DNA of 64,000 nt from Alteromonadaceae bacterium Bs31 (GCA_900177435.1 FXAI01000003.1:1-64000), one strand, 5' to 3'. Shown: positions 33,181-43,333, counted from the stretch's first letter. The notes: a model not told the origin generated them from the letters alone. Program-made: numbers and translations.

Positions 33181-35551
33181 CAGCGCCGATATAAAGCTGA
33201 GCGTGACAGAACTGGTACAGTTTAGCGCACGAAGCGGCGACCTGTTTCATGAAGAATTACTTGGGCCAGATGCCCAGGAAGGTCAACGGGGACACAAACA
33301 AATACAAAAATCCCGCGACCCGGAATGGCTTGCCGAACATGCTGTACGCTACGATACCAAGGTTAATGAGCTAAGCATTAGCCTGGGTGGAAGAATAGAC
33401 CTGCTCAACACCTCCAGCTCGCCACCCATTATTGAAGAAATTAAAACCTGTTACGGCCCCGGCCACCTCTTACCCCCCGAGCGAAAAGCGATTCACTGGG
33501 CGCAGCTAAAGGTTTATGGGGCCTTGTTTTCCCTGGCGCAAGATTACGCAGGCTTACAAAAATTAATTATCCGCATTACCTATTACGACCTTTTATCGAA
33601 ACAGATCTACAGCGAAGACGAAGAAATTTCCAGTGAACACTGTATCGCGTATTGCCAGCAGCTACTGGAAATTTACTGCACATGGTGGCGGGCCTTACAA
33701 GCAAAAAAACAGCAGGCTTTGGAGGCCAGCAAAGCACTAAAATTTCCCTACAAACAATACCGGCCTGGCCAGCGGGAGCTGGCAATTGAGGTTTTTAGAA
33801 AGCTGCGAGACAGTGACGCACTCCTTATTGAGGCCCCCACAGGGACAGGAAAAACACTCAGCGTACTGTTCCCGGCCTTAAAAGCCTATTCGGAAAAATA
33901 TACGCAACAGATACTCTACCTCACACCCAAAGGTTCGGCGCAACATAACGCACTGGACGCACTTGAACAGCTCAAGCTTGGTGACAAGCTGGATGTGCTG
34001 GTACTACAGGCAAAGGATAAAGCCTGCCCCTGCTTGTCCAGCGACCCCGCAATAAATAAACAGTGCCAGAGCGAACGCGGAATATGTAATAGAACCATCG
34101 GTTTTTACGACAGACTCCCGGCAGCCAGAGAAGAAGCTCTTCACCTAAGCAAGCTTACACCGGCGGCACTGCAAAGCCTGGCGCAAAAACACGAGCTTTG
34201 CCCCTTTGAACTCTCCATTCAACTTGTTGGCTGGTTTTCTCTTGTAATTGCCGACGTCAATTATGTTTACGACCCTTTAGTTCGCCTGGCGTTTCTCGAA
34301 CAGGCACAAAAGTCGCGGGTGGTTTTAATCGACGAAGTTCATAACCTGCCAGCGAGAGCTAGAGATATGTACTCGGGCGAACTAGACGCAGCCTTATGCC
34401 AGCAGGTAGCCAGAGCGCTGCCCAGTGCATTTAAAGGTTTGGCAAAACCTTTGGCACGCTTAAGCCGGCAAATAAACAGTATCGACGAACACCCCTTCGA
34501 AAATGAGAAAGACGGCTCTCCGCTTATTCCTCAATCGCTTCACCACTGCCTGTATGAGTTACTGGCCCAGCTACAAAAAACCGGCGACAAGGGCTTCGCC
34601 GGTGGTCTTATCGGCGAGAACGCATCAAGCTTAAGACACTGGGTAAAACAGCTCTACCGTTTTATCGCGATCGCACAGCTTAAATCCAGTGCACATGGCT
34701 TTATTGTGGACAAAAACGAAGCTGGCAATAATCTAAAACTACGCTGTGTAGACGGCTCGGCGTATTTAAGAGCACTACACACCAAAGTAAAAAGTCTTGT
34801 GGGCTTCTCTGCCACTTTACAACCCATAGCGTTTAGCAGGCAGCAAATAGGCCTTGATGAAAACACCGCAGTTGCACACATACCCTGCTGGTTCCCGCCA
34901 GAAAACCAGTTAAGCCTGTGTACAAATTTCATCAGCACTCACTGGGACAAGCGCGAACAATCCCTACAAGCCCTGGTTGAATTAATTTATATCTACAGCT
35001 CGACAAAACCAGGAAACTACCTGATATTTTTCCCCTCATTCGCCTATTTAAAAATGACCTATGAGTGTTTTAGGGAAAGCCATCCCGAAATTGAAGTAAT
35101 GCTTCAGCAAGATAAGCTCGATGACGAAGAACGGCAGGCTTTTATAAATAATTTTAAGGCAAACAGTCCTCAACTCGCCTTTGCTATCCTCGGCGGCATT
35201 TTTTCCGAAGCGGTGGACTATCCCGGAGACAGCCTAATAGGCTGCATGATTATCGGCACCGGCATGCCGCAGCCCAGTGAGGAGCAAAAGCTTATGGCAG
35301 ACTACTTCGCAAAGTGCGGAAAAAACCCCTATCAGTATGCCTATCAATTCCCAGGCTTCATTCGGCTTATGCAAACCGCTGGTAGAGTTATACGTTCGGA
35401 GAAAGACAAAGGTGTGGTGCTGTTTGTGGAGCCCCGCCTGGGGCGCTCGGACTATAAAAAATTATTGCCTGAAGGCTGGGGGCTACAATTTTGCAGTTCT
35501 GCCAATGCGGTTAAAGAAAAGCTGGAAGACTTTTGGGCTACCGGAGCTTAA
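33164..35551 (+). CDS. Cas4-like nuclease fused to XPD/DinG helicase
   Basis: A 795-residue enzyme from the ATG at 33164; a longer frame exists upstream but overlaps the nuclease gene further. Residues 70-120 hold a PD-(D/E)xK site of the Cas4/RecB kind: GGRIDLL (Asp79), IEEIKT (Glu92, Lys94) and QLKVY (Gln114, Tyr118). The helicase starts near 208 (QYRPGQRELA), with Walker A APTGTGKT, a Cys-rich iron-sulfur segment (ACPC, QCQSERGICN), DEVH, and motif VI QTAGRVIRSEKDKG. It overlaps the FAN1-like gene, a pairing suited to crosslink or replication-fork repair. Confidence 0.9.
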   Translation: MSDGSDSADIKLSVTELVQFSARSGDLFHEELLGPDAQEGQRGHKQIQKSRDPEWLAEHAVRYDTKVNELSISLGGRIDLLNTSSSPPIIEEIKTCYGPGHLLPPERKAIHWAQLKVYGALFSLAQDYAGLQKLIIRITYYDLLSKQIYSEDEEISSEHCIAYCQQLLEIYCTWWRALQAKKQQALEASKALKFPYKQYRPGQRELAIEVFRKLRDSDALLIEAPTGTGKTLSVLFPALKAYSEKYTQQILYLTPKGSAQHNALDALEQLKLGDKLDVLVLQAKDKACPCLSSDPAINKQCQSERGICNRTIGFYDRLPAAREEALHLSKLTPAALQSLAQKHELCPFELSIQLVGWFSLVIADVNYVYDPLVRLAFLEQAQKSRVVLIDEVHNLPARARDMYSGELDAALCQQVARALPSAFKGLAKPLARLSRQINSIDEHPFENEKDGSPLIPQSLHHCLYELLAQLQKTGDKGFAGGLIGENASSLRHWVKQLYRFIAIAQLKSSAHGFIVDKNEAGNNLKLRCVDGSAYLRALHTKVKSLVGFSATLQPIAFSRQQIGLDENTAVAHIPCWFPPENQLSLCTNFISTHWDKREQSLQALVELIYIYSSTKPGNYLIFFPSFAYLKMTYECFRESHPEIEVMLQQDKLDDEERQAFINNFKANSPQLAFAILGGIFSEAVDYPGDSLIGCMIIGTGMPQPSEEQKLMADYFAKCGKNPYQYAYQFPGFIRLMQTAGRVIRSEKDKGVVLFVEPRLGRSDYKKLLPEGWGLQFCSSANAVKEKLEDFWATGA

Positions 35552-36242
35552 GGCTTTTATCGTATATTTTACACCAGCATCTGTTAACAGGCCCCAGCTA
35601 GAATATTCACCCCATATTCTCACAGCAACAGCAACCGACGTGATACGAAACACCTTTTAACGGGGCTCACATCACGTACACATAGTGACACAAATCCTCT
35701 ATTTTATATAAGCCAAAAACAAATACGGTTTAATAGCAGCATTCTTTTAAATCTGTGAAATAGACCTGTATTTACTGATGGATAAATAAAGCCAAAAGGG
35801 TATATTTGCGACCACTACAAACCAGTGACGACCACATGATTAAGTTCTCAAAAATAATTAACCTATAAAAAACAATTGAGTCACGCCACACTATTAGAAG
35901 ATAGAGCGCTAAATCACGAAACGGCCGCCATTCAAACCCACCTACTTATTCGCCATGCATACAAACAACTCTCAGTAGAAAAACAAACTATAAAAATAAA
36001 AATTAAAACCGGGGACAGCTAGCTAAAAGCTATGACCAAATCATTAAATAACAACTACCGCTATATATTTATGGCCAGACTTATAGACATAAAATACAGA
36101 CCATAAAAACAGTTAACAACTATGAGATTTAAAATCAAAAAACCAGGAAAAGGACCATTTTTTAAGTAGGAGAGGTACCAAAGGGAAAACCCTAAATATT
36201 CAACAATGTTAATTAACGAACCTCTCATAAAGGAAATTGATA
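35552..36242. other. Long AT-rich upstream region of the pectate lyase
   Basis: About 690 bp without a credible gene. It must contain the pectate lyase promoter. I see no clear CRP-like or other known operator. AAAGGAAATTGATA before 36243 is the ribosome-binding site. Confidence 0.5.
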
Positions 36243-38567
36243 ATGAGTACGTCAAATAAAACCAAGTGGAAACTAACGGTTAAGGTGCTTCCATCCGCAC
36301 TGCCCTTAGTCTTGCTAGCAGGGCTTTCCCATAGCAGCTTTGCACAAACAGCCGATAACTATACTTACTGCGCAGATGAAGGCGATACCTGCAGCTTCTC
36401 TGGCACCCGCGAAGTGCGCTACGGTGCAAATAGCAAATACAACTATTTAATCGCAGCGGGTAGCATTGCATGCAACAATAAAACCTTCGGCGATCCCATT
36501 TATGGCACCAGAAAAACCTGCGAATTCTCAAATACCGCGATTGGAGAGCCAAGCCCCACACCAACAAGCGCTCCAACGCCATTACCCACAAGTGCCCCCA
36601 CACTAACACCCACACTAACACCCACTAGCGCGCCAACACCTGCACCCACAATCGCCCCAACATCCCAGCCTAGCGAAGTTCCCGCCAGTGACGATATTGT
36701 GTTGCAGGAAAATGCCGCTGGATTTTGTGGCGCTGATGGCTCCATAGACAGCAACCACAATGGCTTTACCGGTAGCGGTTTTGCTAACACACAAAATGCA
36801 AAAGGCCGCACAATATCATGGCGAGTTGAGGTGCAAGAACCAAGCACTTACATGCTGGAATGGCGTTACGCAAGCGGGTCAAGCAATAGCCGCATGGGAT
36901 CTGTAAGCGTGAATGGCTCAGCTGAAGCTTCGGTCGAATTCCCAACAACGGGTGCCTGGGCAAGCTGGACAATCGATGGCGCAATCGTTGAACTCTCTGC
37001 TGGTGTAAATGAAATCGTTTTGACTGCGGAAACAGCTGAAGGCCTTGCAAATATTGACTCATTAACCATCGCTGGTAGCGGCATTAACCCAGCCGACTGT
37101 GATATTTATGTTCCCACTGCCGAACCAACAGCAACACCAACTGCGGAACCGACTGCAACGCCGACTGCCGAACCAACGGCAACGCCCACTGTAGAACCCA
37201 CTACAACACCAAGTGCAGAGCCCACTGCGACGCCAACTGTGGAACCAACAGCAACGCCAACGGCAGAACCAACAGCAACGCCCACTGTAGAACCCACTAC
37301 ACCACCGTCCCAGGAACTAGTGGCATTTCCTGGAGCCGAAGGCTACGGTAAATACACAACAGGTGGACGAGGGGGTAAAGTCTACGAAGTCACTAATTTA
37401 AATGATTCCGGTGCAGGCAGCCTTCGGGCCGCTATTCAGGCCTCCGGTGCAAGAACGATCGTCTTTCGTGTTTCAGGAACCATTGACTTAAAAAGCACGC
37501 TGTCGATTTCCAATTCAGATATCACCATCGCAGGGCAAACAGCTCCCGGTGACGGAATTACCTTAAAAAGGTACCCACTGGTGATTAAAGCTGACAACGT
37601 CATTATCCGCTACATTCGCTCCCGCTTCGGCGACCTGCTGAAAAACGATGCTGATGCTATTTCCATGCGATATCAAAAAAACATAATTCTGGATCATGTC
37701 TCAGCAAGCTGGGGGGACGACGAGACAATGTCTCTTTACCATGGCGAAAATGTAACGATTCAATGGTGTCTGGTATCGGAAACACTCAACCGTGGAGGCG
37801 ATCATGGCTTCGCCGGTATTTGGGGCTCACCGTATAGCACCCATCACCATAACCTTATTGCTCACAACGTAAGCCGTTCAATACGCTTTGCATCGGGCGC
37901 AGGTAATGTGGATTATCGTAATAACGTCATCTACAACTGGGGCTATAACAGTGCCTACGGCGGCGAACAGAACCAGGTAGGTAATGATAAATTTAATTTC
38001 TCCAATATCAACATGGTAGCCAACTACTACAAACCAGGGCCGGCAACCTCCAGTGGTGTTAGCAGCCGTATTATTAATCCAACCACCCGCGACGGCGACA
38101 ACGACATCGGTAAGTTTTATGTGGCCGACAACTACGTGGTAGGCAATTCTAAAGTTAGCGCCGACAACTGGGATGGCGGTGTACAACCTGCCAACCAGGC
38201 TGCAAAACTTGATGAGCCCTGGCCTTCTATGCCTATTAATCAGGAAACCGCAGAAGAAGCTTACGAATCGGTACTGGCACACGTGGGCGCATCCAAGTCG
38301 CGAGACGCTGTTGATGCCCGCATAATCGAGGAAGTACGCACTGGTACCGCCCTCTACGGTAAAAATGGCATCATCGAGTCACAGGAAGAAGTGGGCGGCT
38401 GGCCAGCGCTTAACAGCACACCAGCGCCACAGGATAGTGACCATGACGGCATGCCAGACGAGTGGGAACTTGCAGAAGGTTTAGACCCTTCCAACCCCAA
38501 CGACAGAAACGATACCGATGAAATTGGATACACCATGCTGGAGAACTATTTAAACAGTATCGACTAA
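36243..38567 (+). CDS. Secreted modular PL1 pectate lyase
   Basis: A 774-residue secreted enzyme from the ATG at 36243 (AAAGGAAA upstream). The signal peptide is about residues 1-34. A short Cys module (38-98; YCADEGDTCSFSGTREVRYG, ending RKTCEF) is followed by a Pro/Thr linker and a CBM35-like module (about 145-285; VLQENAAGFCG, NIDSLTIAGSG). A second linker of eight EPTATPTA-type octapeptides precedes the PL1 beta-helix (about 360-690; FPGAEGYGKYTTGGRGG, ILDHVSASWGDDET). The C-terminal DSDHDGMPDEWELAEGLDP may bind calcium. It depolymerises pectin or polygalacturonate outside the cell. Confidence 0.88.
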   Translation: MSTSNKTKWKLTVKVLPSALPLVLLAGLSHSSFAQTADNYTYCADEGDTCSFSGTREVRYGANSKYNYLIAAGSIACNNKTFGDPIYGTRKTCEFSNTAIGEPSPTPTSAPTPLPTSAPTLTPTLTPTSAPTPAPTIAPTSQPSEVPASDDIVLQENAAGFCGADGSIDSNHNGFTGSGFANTQNAKGRTISWRVEVQEPSTYMLEWRYASGSSNSRMGSVSVNGSAEASVEFPTTGAWASWTIDGAIVELSAGVNEIVLTAETAEGLANIDSLTIAGSGINPADCDIYVPTAEPTATPTAEPTATPTAEPTATPTVEPTTTPSAEPTATPTVEPTATPTAEPTATPTVEPTTPPSQELVAFPGAEGYGKYTTGGRGGKVYEVTNLNDSGAGSLRAAIQASGARTIVFRVSGTIDLKSTLSISNSDITIAGQTAPGDGITLKRYPLVIKADNVIIRYIRSRFGDLLKNDADAISMRYQKNIILDHVSASWGDDETMSLYHGENVTIQWCLVSETLNRGGDHGFAGIWGSPYSTHHHNLIAHNVSRSIRFASGAGNVDYRNNVIYNWGYNSAYGGEQNQVGNDKFNFSNINMVANYYKPGPATSSGVSSRIINPTTRDGDNDIGKFYVADNYVVGNSKVSADNWDGGVQPANQAAKLDEPWPSMPINQETAEEAYESVLAHVGASKSRDAVDARIIEEVRTGTALYGKNGIIESQEEVGGWPALNSTPAPQDSDHDGMPDEWELAEGLDPSNPNDRNDTDEIGYTMLENYLNSID
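37114..37305 (+). repeat. Tandem repeat coding the Pro/Thr linker
   Basis: Eight imperfect 24-bp units coding EPTATPTA/V-type octapeptides. Unit-number changes would alter linker length without shifting the frame. Confidence 0.8.
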
Positions 38568-38626
38568 GGCGTAACAACGCCTATAGTCAGGGGCTACGTT
38601 TCTCTGTAGCCCCGCTTTTAAAGCAG

Positions 38627-38659
38627 AAAGCCATACTCTTTTGAGTATGGCTTTTTTTT
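38627..38659 (+). terminator. Rho-independent terminator of the pectate lyase
   Basis: AAAGCCATACTC, loop TTTT, GAGTATGGCTTT, then a T-run. A second GC-rich hairpin (GGGGCTAC/GTAGCCCC) lies just before it at about 38590-38613. Confidence 0.85.
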
Positions 38660-38707
38660 GCAAAGAAAAACTCGGAGCGTGTTTTAAAGCACACCCCAAT
38701 GCATTTA

Positions 38708-40672
38708 TCAGTGTGTGAATACCGAGGGTAAACTGGCGCTAATGATGCTCGAATTGAAAATCAGCCCGCCCGAACATTGCTTTGAGGCAAAGTCTTGCAC
38801 GATTTGACCACGGCGCTGCAAGTCATCAAACTCTCTTTCGAGTCCGCCACTTCCCACACTGCCCAGCAGGGGATCGTTAACGATGTTGCCGGTCATAAAG
38901 CCTGAAAAATTTCGACTTGCGGGATCGACATGGGTGAAGCCAGTATTGGTTTCACGCGCGTGGCAATCATCACAGGTGTTAATTGAAAGCTTATGTCTTA
39001 CCTCACTATGAATCTCGGCAGAAAGCGGTAAGCCACCAGCCACACCAGAAATCGACGATTGATAACAAGCGGGATAGGCCCCAGGTAAATCAGCAGGGTT
39101 CACTGGCGCACTCCAAAAACTGGACCCCAGGTATTCAATACTCGCTCCCAAAAAACTGGCGTTGTTGTAATTGTTAGTTACCACATGAGTTTCGCAGAGG
39201 ATATCGTTCGCTTCGTTTTTCATGAACAGCGCGGTCGTTGCATTACCCGTTCTAAAACTCTCGTCCGGGGTTTGTTTTATAGTGTCGGGAACCAATAAGC
39301 CAGTACCACTATCGACGATAAATTCACGTAACTCCCATGGTAAGGTGAATGCACCCAGTCCATCGAAAGCAAAATCGTTGGTGCGCAGCTGGTTAAGTGT
39401 TGCAGGCGCATTTGGCGGTTCGGAAACATCGTCGGTAATTGCCTTAAGCGCATTCATGTAAGCGGCCGTACCGGGTGTTAAGTTGTCCAGATCCAACCAT
39501 TGCTGTGCACGACTTTTAATGGTGGAGCAAGTATCAGCGGTATCACCGTACTCGAAGATCACCGTCAATTCGTCAAATACCCCGGCAGGCGCACAAGTGT
39601 TAGGGTTGAGCAGGCCAAACACAAACCGGGTTTCACCCTCTGTAGCGCTTAAATAACTGACCTTGGCCAAGTCTAGTCGGTTCATTACCGCGAGCAAGCG
39701 GAAGGGAAGATTATCGATATCCAAAGTGGCGGCATTAGCACCGTCCCAGCCGGAGAAGTAATCAATGATATTGGGGCGGGCGTTGATGGTAAAGCCATTG
39801 ATGTTGCCGTTAACGCGCCAGTTCATCAACCATTCATGAATAAATTCCTGATCACTTAAACCCGTTCCCTGATTCAATTTCGACATTAGCATTTTAAATG
39901 ACCAGGGAGCGTCTGGATCGCTGTCGTTGCCAGTGCCATCTGTATCGCAGGGGTCATAAGTGAAATCGGGATGCGCAACCACCGATGGCGTGTTTATACC
40001 CAGCACTTTATTTTCATCCGCAGTAAAAGGAATAGCCGAAAGCAACACACTCAGGCTGGGACGATTAAAGGCAACAAGACCGTTAGCGAGCTTTAACTCA
40101 CGGGCATTGAGCAAACTATCTTGCAATAGCTGCTTTTCTAGCTCGAACTGCAGCTCGTTAAAATTCGTCTTTCGCGTTTTTTTAACAACCCTGCCGCTAA
40201 AGGTTTTTATAAGAAAACCGTCTTTTCTATCCAAGCTCTGCTTCAGCCTGGCATCATATTTTTCTATGCCTTCGAAGTCGACTTTTGCAAAACCGGAAAA
40301 AATACCATCATCTTCTCGCACATCGGCCTCTTTGCCAAAATCATTAAAAAGTATTTTTTTACCATCAATGACCGATACAAAACTACCCTCTTTAAGCACA
40401 CTATGCTTGGCGTCGCGCTCAAACTCTATCATCGTTACTGCGTTAAAACCGCTTTCGGTGTGTTTTTCAAGCTCAAATACTCGAACATTTTTAACTGGAG
40501 GTAACAGTTGACGAGTAATCTCTGCCCGCTTCACGGGTGTTGCCTCATATTTTAGTGTTTTAATATCTTCTCTTTGCTGCGCAAAACTAGCGCTGGCAAA
40601 ACCAGCTATTGCAACACCAATTGTTGCTGTAGTAAGCACACTCTTTAATCGTAAATAGCTATTAAAATCCAT
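38708..40672 (-). CDS. Exported protein with one CxxCH haem motif
   Basis: A 654-residue protein with a signal peptide (cut after SFAQ near 32). Most of it is unrecognised. The C-terminal part has INTCDDCHARETNTGFTHVDP (about 566-586), a c-type haem attachment site with a following histidine and Asn-Thr-Gly-Phe-Thr-His that could supply the axial ligand. Asp-rich segments such as DPCDTDGTGNDSDPDAPW may bind calcium. The gene is convergent with the pectate lyase. I cannot say whether it is an electron carrier, an oxygenase partner or an enzyme. Confidence 0.6.
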   Translation of the reverse strand: MDFNSYLRLKSVLTTATIGVAIAGFASASFAQQREDIKTLKYEATPVKRAEITRQLLPPVKNVRVFELEKHTESGFNAVTMIEFERDAKHSVLKEGSFVSVIDGKKILFNDFGKEADVREDDGIFSGFAKVDFEGIEKYDARLKQSLDRKDGFLIKTFSGRVVKKTRKTNFNELQFELEKQLLQDSLLNARELKLANGLVAFNRPSLSVLLSAIPFTADENKVLGINTPSVVAHPDFTYDPCDTDGTGNDSDPDAPWSFKMLMSKLNQGTGLSDQEFIHEWLMNWRVNGNINGFTINARPNIIDYFSGWDGANAATLDIDNLPFRLLAVMNRLDLAKVSYLSATEGETRFVFGLLNPNTCAPAGVFDELTVIFEYGDTADTCSTIKSRAQQWLDLDNLTPGTAAYMNALKAITDDVSEPPNAPATLNQLRTNDFAFDGLGAFTLPWELREFIVDSGTGLLVPDTIKQTPDESFRTGNATTALFMKNEANDILCETHVVTNNYNNASFLGASIEYLGSSFWSAPVNPADLPGAYPACYQSSISGVAGGLPLSAEIHSEVRHKLSINTCDDCHARETNTGFTHVDPASRNFSGFMTGNIVNDPLLGSVGSGGLEREFDDLQRRGQIVQDFASKQCSGGLIFNSSIISASLPSVFTH

Positions 40673-41431
40673 ATTATCTGCTCTTTTGGTTGGGTGGATC
40701 TATCGGTGTCTTTCCTGTTAAAAAAACGACGCCAATTGATATTAAAAAGTAGCCTTGGGGCCGAATTTAAAAAACCATAAATTCACAGCTCGCATGTGAA
40801 TTTTTAACCAATATAGCGGGAACAGGAGAACACGCTCGCTCCAGCGCGATATTAAAAAGCAATGCACTAATTCAATATAATTTATGTCTAGGAAGGTGCC
40901 GATAAAGCGCTATAGATGCCGAAATATTTCGCAAATGTCACTTAATATTTTGTTTGAGCTGAATACATTTACCCTTTACGTTTGGGGTAGCTGCCTCGTT
41001 AAATGAACGTTATTCGGTTTTTAACTACCTTAATCCAAGATACAAGCAAAAGTGAATTAAAGCATTGTAGTGTGAAGAGAAGTATCATGCCTATAGAAGC
41101 TGTTGTTTAGGTCTTCCAAGCATAAATATACCGGGGTCTGCTACTTGTACTCTCTTTCTGGCTCTGGCTTAAAGGTGCTTATGGTTTGCTACCATGCACT
41201 AAAGTATATTGCCCCTTTAGTACGCTGGCACTAGGCGCAACAAAGCCCTCGGAGTCAAGTACTTAATCTTATTCGTTTGTAGTATCTACAATAAATACGC
41301 TTTTTCTTTAACACTTTTCGTTTATTTGCAGTACCAATGCGTTTTTATAATGAATTTTCATTAGTCTCTCCTGTTGCACATAAACATTCTGCACATCTCA
41401 CTAACAATCAAAATTTGCAGCAGGAACCAGC
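40673..41431. other. Divergent intergenic region
   Basis: A 759-bp gap between the haem-motif protein and the esterase genes. It contains the inverted repeat at 40779-40803. The esterase ribosome-binding site is the GCAGGAACC just before 41432. No small gene with support was found. Confidence 0.5.
40779..40803. promoter_or_regulatory. Perfect 9-bp-arm palindrome, operator candidate
   Basis: AAATTCACA, seven bases (GCTCGCA), TGTGAATTT. It lies about 107 bp before the start of the haem-motif protein gene. It has the half-sites of a CRP box in the reverse order, so CRP binding is unlikely; another dimeric regulator is possible. Confidence 0.35.
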
Positions 41432-42979
41432 ATGTATAAAAAAATAACACATTCATTCATGGCGTTTATTACAGTAGCGTCTGCGCTAATGGCAAGTTAT
41501 ACCCTTGCCGCCAGCTTGGAACAGGTCAATAGTTTTGGCGAAAATCCCAGCGATCTCGATATGTACCTTTATATCCCGGAAACAATGAGTGAAAACGCTC
41601 CCTTACTTGTTGCGGTTCATTACTGTACCGGTTCCGGCCCGGCTTTTTTTTCCGGTAGCCAGTTCGCCACGCTGGCCGATAAATACGGCTTTGCCGTAAT
41701 CTACCCTTCCGTCACCCGCGCAAGTAAATGCTTCGATGTAGCGTCACCGGAAGCCTTGACTCGCAACGGCGGCAGTGACCCCCTTGCGATTATGTCGATG
41801 GTTGACTATGTGCTGGCAAACTACGATATAAACGCCGACGAAATATTTGTAACGGGCGTTTCTTCCGGTGCAATGATGACTAATGTATTGCTTGCACTTT
41901 ACCCAGACGTTTTTAAAGCCGGTGTGGTTTTTGCGGGCGTGCCATACACCTGCTTTGCTACCGGCGGCGACTCGGAATGGAACGGCACCTGTTCCAGCGG
42001 AAATTTAATTCGCACTGCCGACCAATGGGGTGATGCAGTGCGGGATGCAAACCCCAACTACACAGGGCCATGGCCAAGAATTCAATTGTGGCACGGTACC
42101 GAAGACACGATCCTGCACTACAACAACTTCGGTGAGGAAATTAAGCAGTGGACCAACACTCACAGCATTAGCGACAATCCTGTGTTAGTTGACTCTCCGG
42201 AAAGCAATTGGACAAGAACACGTTATGGAAATGACTCAGATACGGCGCCGGTAGAAGCCATCAGCCTACAAGGTGTTCCACACAACCTGCCTGTAAATGC
42301 TGCTGCAGCTATTCGCTTTATGGGGCTGGATAAAAATGAGCCCAAACTTCATGACGCAGGCCAGTGTAACTGGTACGGCACGATTTACCCTCTCTGCCTA
42401 AGCCAGACCAGCGGCTGGGGCTATGAAGCTGATCGCAGCTGTATCGGCGAAGATACCTGCGCGTCCTTAGCGGAGCCCTACGGCATAGTGCCCAGTGAAC
42501 CCACTCCTACACCCGAGGTTACTCCTACGCCCGAGGTTACTCCTACGCCCGAAGTTACTCCCACACCTGAAGTTACTCCCACACCTGAAGTTACTCCCAC
42601 ACCTGAAGTTACTCCCACACCTGAAGTTACTCCCACACCTGAAGTTACTCCTACGCCGGAGGTAACACCTGCACCGGGAGAGGCAGAGAAAGCGTGTGAA
42701 TACAAAATTAGCAACGACTGGGGAAATGGCTTCACAGCCGCCATTACCATCACCAATACTGGCTCAGCCGCCAGCAAGGCATGGACAGTGAGCTGGAGCT
42801 ATGAGGGAGGAGCGGAAGTAAGCAAGCTGTGGAATGCGAAGCTCAGCAGCTCTGCACCTTACACTGCATCCAGCTTGAGCTGGAACGCTACCCTGCAACC
42901 GGGGCAATCGGCCTCCTTCGGTTTCCAGGGAACCAAGCCAGAAGGCGCTGCAGAAATACCGACGCTAAGCTGCGAGTAA
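41432..42979 (+). CDS. Secreted CE1 acetylxylan esterase with CBM10 and CBM2
   Basis: A 515-residue secreted enzyme. The signal peptide is about 1-27. The PHB-depolymerase/CE1 esterase domain (about 28-300) has the nucleophile motif GVSSG (Ser144), HGTED (Asp225) and VPHNL (His284). CBM10 follows (about 308-345: QCNWYGTIYPLCLSQTSGWGYE), then a (PTPEVT)n linker, then CBM2 (about 417-515, with the usual terminal cysteines). The enzyme removes acetyl or feruloyl-like groups from xylan, and the CBMs bind crystalline cellulose. This module set is common in Cellvibrio-type bacteria. Confidence 0.92.
   Translation: MYKKITHSFMAFITVASALMASYTLAASLEQVNSFGENPSDLDMYLYIPETMSENAPLLVAVHYCTGSGPAFFSGSQFATLADKYGFAVIYPSVTRASKCFDVASPEALTRNGGSDPLAIMSMVDYVLANYDINADEIFVTGVSSGAMMTNVLLALYPDVFKAGVVFAGVPYTCFATGGDSEWNGTCSSGNLIRTADQWGDAVRDANPNYTGPWPRIQLWHGTEDTILHYNNFGEEIKQWTNTHSISDNPVLVDSPESNWTRTRYGNDSDTAPVEAISLQGVPHNLPVNAAAAIRFMGLDKNEPKLHDAGQCNWYGTIYPLCLSQTSGWGYEADRSCIGEDTCASLAEPYGIVPSEPTPTPEVTPTPEVTPTPEVTPTPEVTPTPEVTPTPEVTPTPEVTPTPEVTPTPEVTPAPGEAEKACEYKISNDWGNGFTAAITITNTGSAASKAWTVSWSYEGGAEVSKLWNAKLSSSAPYTASSLSWNATLQPGQSASFGFQGTKPEGAAEIPTLSCE
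42502..42668 (+). repeat. 18-bp tandem repeat coding the PTPEVT linker
   Basis: About nine units of an 18-bp sequence (PTPEVT). Some neighbouring units are identical and others differ by synonymous changes, indicating recent unit duplication. Confidence 0.9.
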
Positions 42980-43097
42980 ATGGTTTAATTCCCGGCTTGC
43001 ATGCAGCGAGCCGGCTTTCCATATTGCAGGGGCGGAAGCAAATATACCGCCCCCTTGTTATGGCGTCACGCAACAGCGGTATTTTTCTACCCTTGCC

Positions 43098-43129
43098 AAG
43101 CCCTTATTAACATCCATTAATAAGGGCTT
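43098..43129 (+). terminator. Probable terminator of the esterase
   Basis: A perfect 13-bp stem AAGCCCTTATTAA/TTAATAAGGGCTT with a 6-base loop, followed by CCTCTATTTCT. It lies about 120 bp after the esterase stop. Confidence 0.55.
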
Positions 43130-43333
43130 CCTCTATTTCTATACCTGGTTGAAGCCACTAACTCGGGCGGTAGAGAAAATAAGTCTCTTTGCACGAAAGC
43201 CTGAAACTAAATGGCCAGAAAAAGAAATGCTACCTTTAAGCTAGTGCTAAACATCCGCCCAAAAATGATCTAAAGACCGCTCATAGTCGCCTCAGCCTAA
43301 CGGAGCCAAGAGAAGGCAATCAATTCTTGAACT

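Noticed and set aside
37106-37297. Minus-strand frame of Gly/Val repeats over the pectate lyase linker
   Set aside because: It is the antisense reading of the Pro/Thr repeat; the same happens at 42478-42777 in the esterase.
40779-40803. CRP binding site
   Set aside because: The half-sites are in the order TCACA-N-TGTGA, opposite to the CRP consensus.
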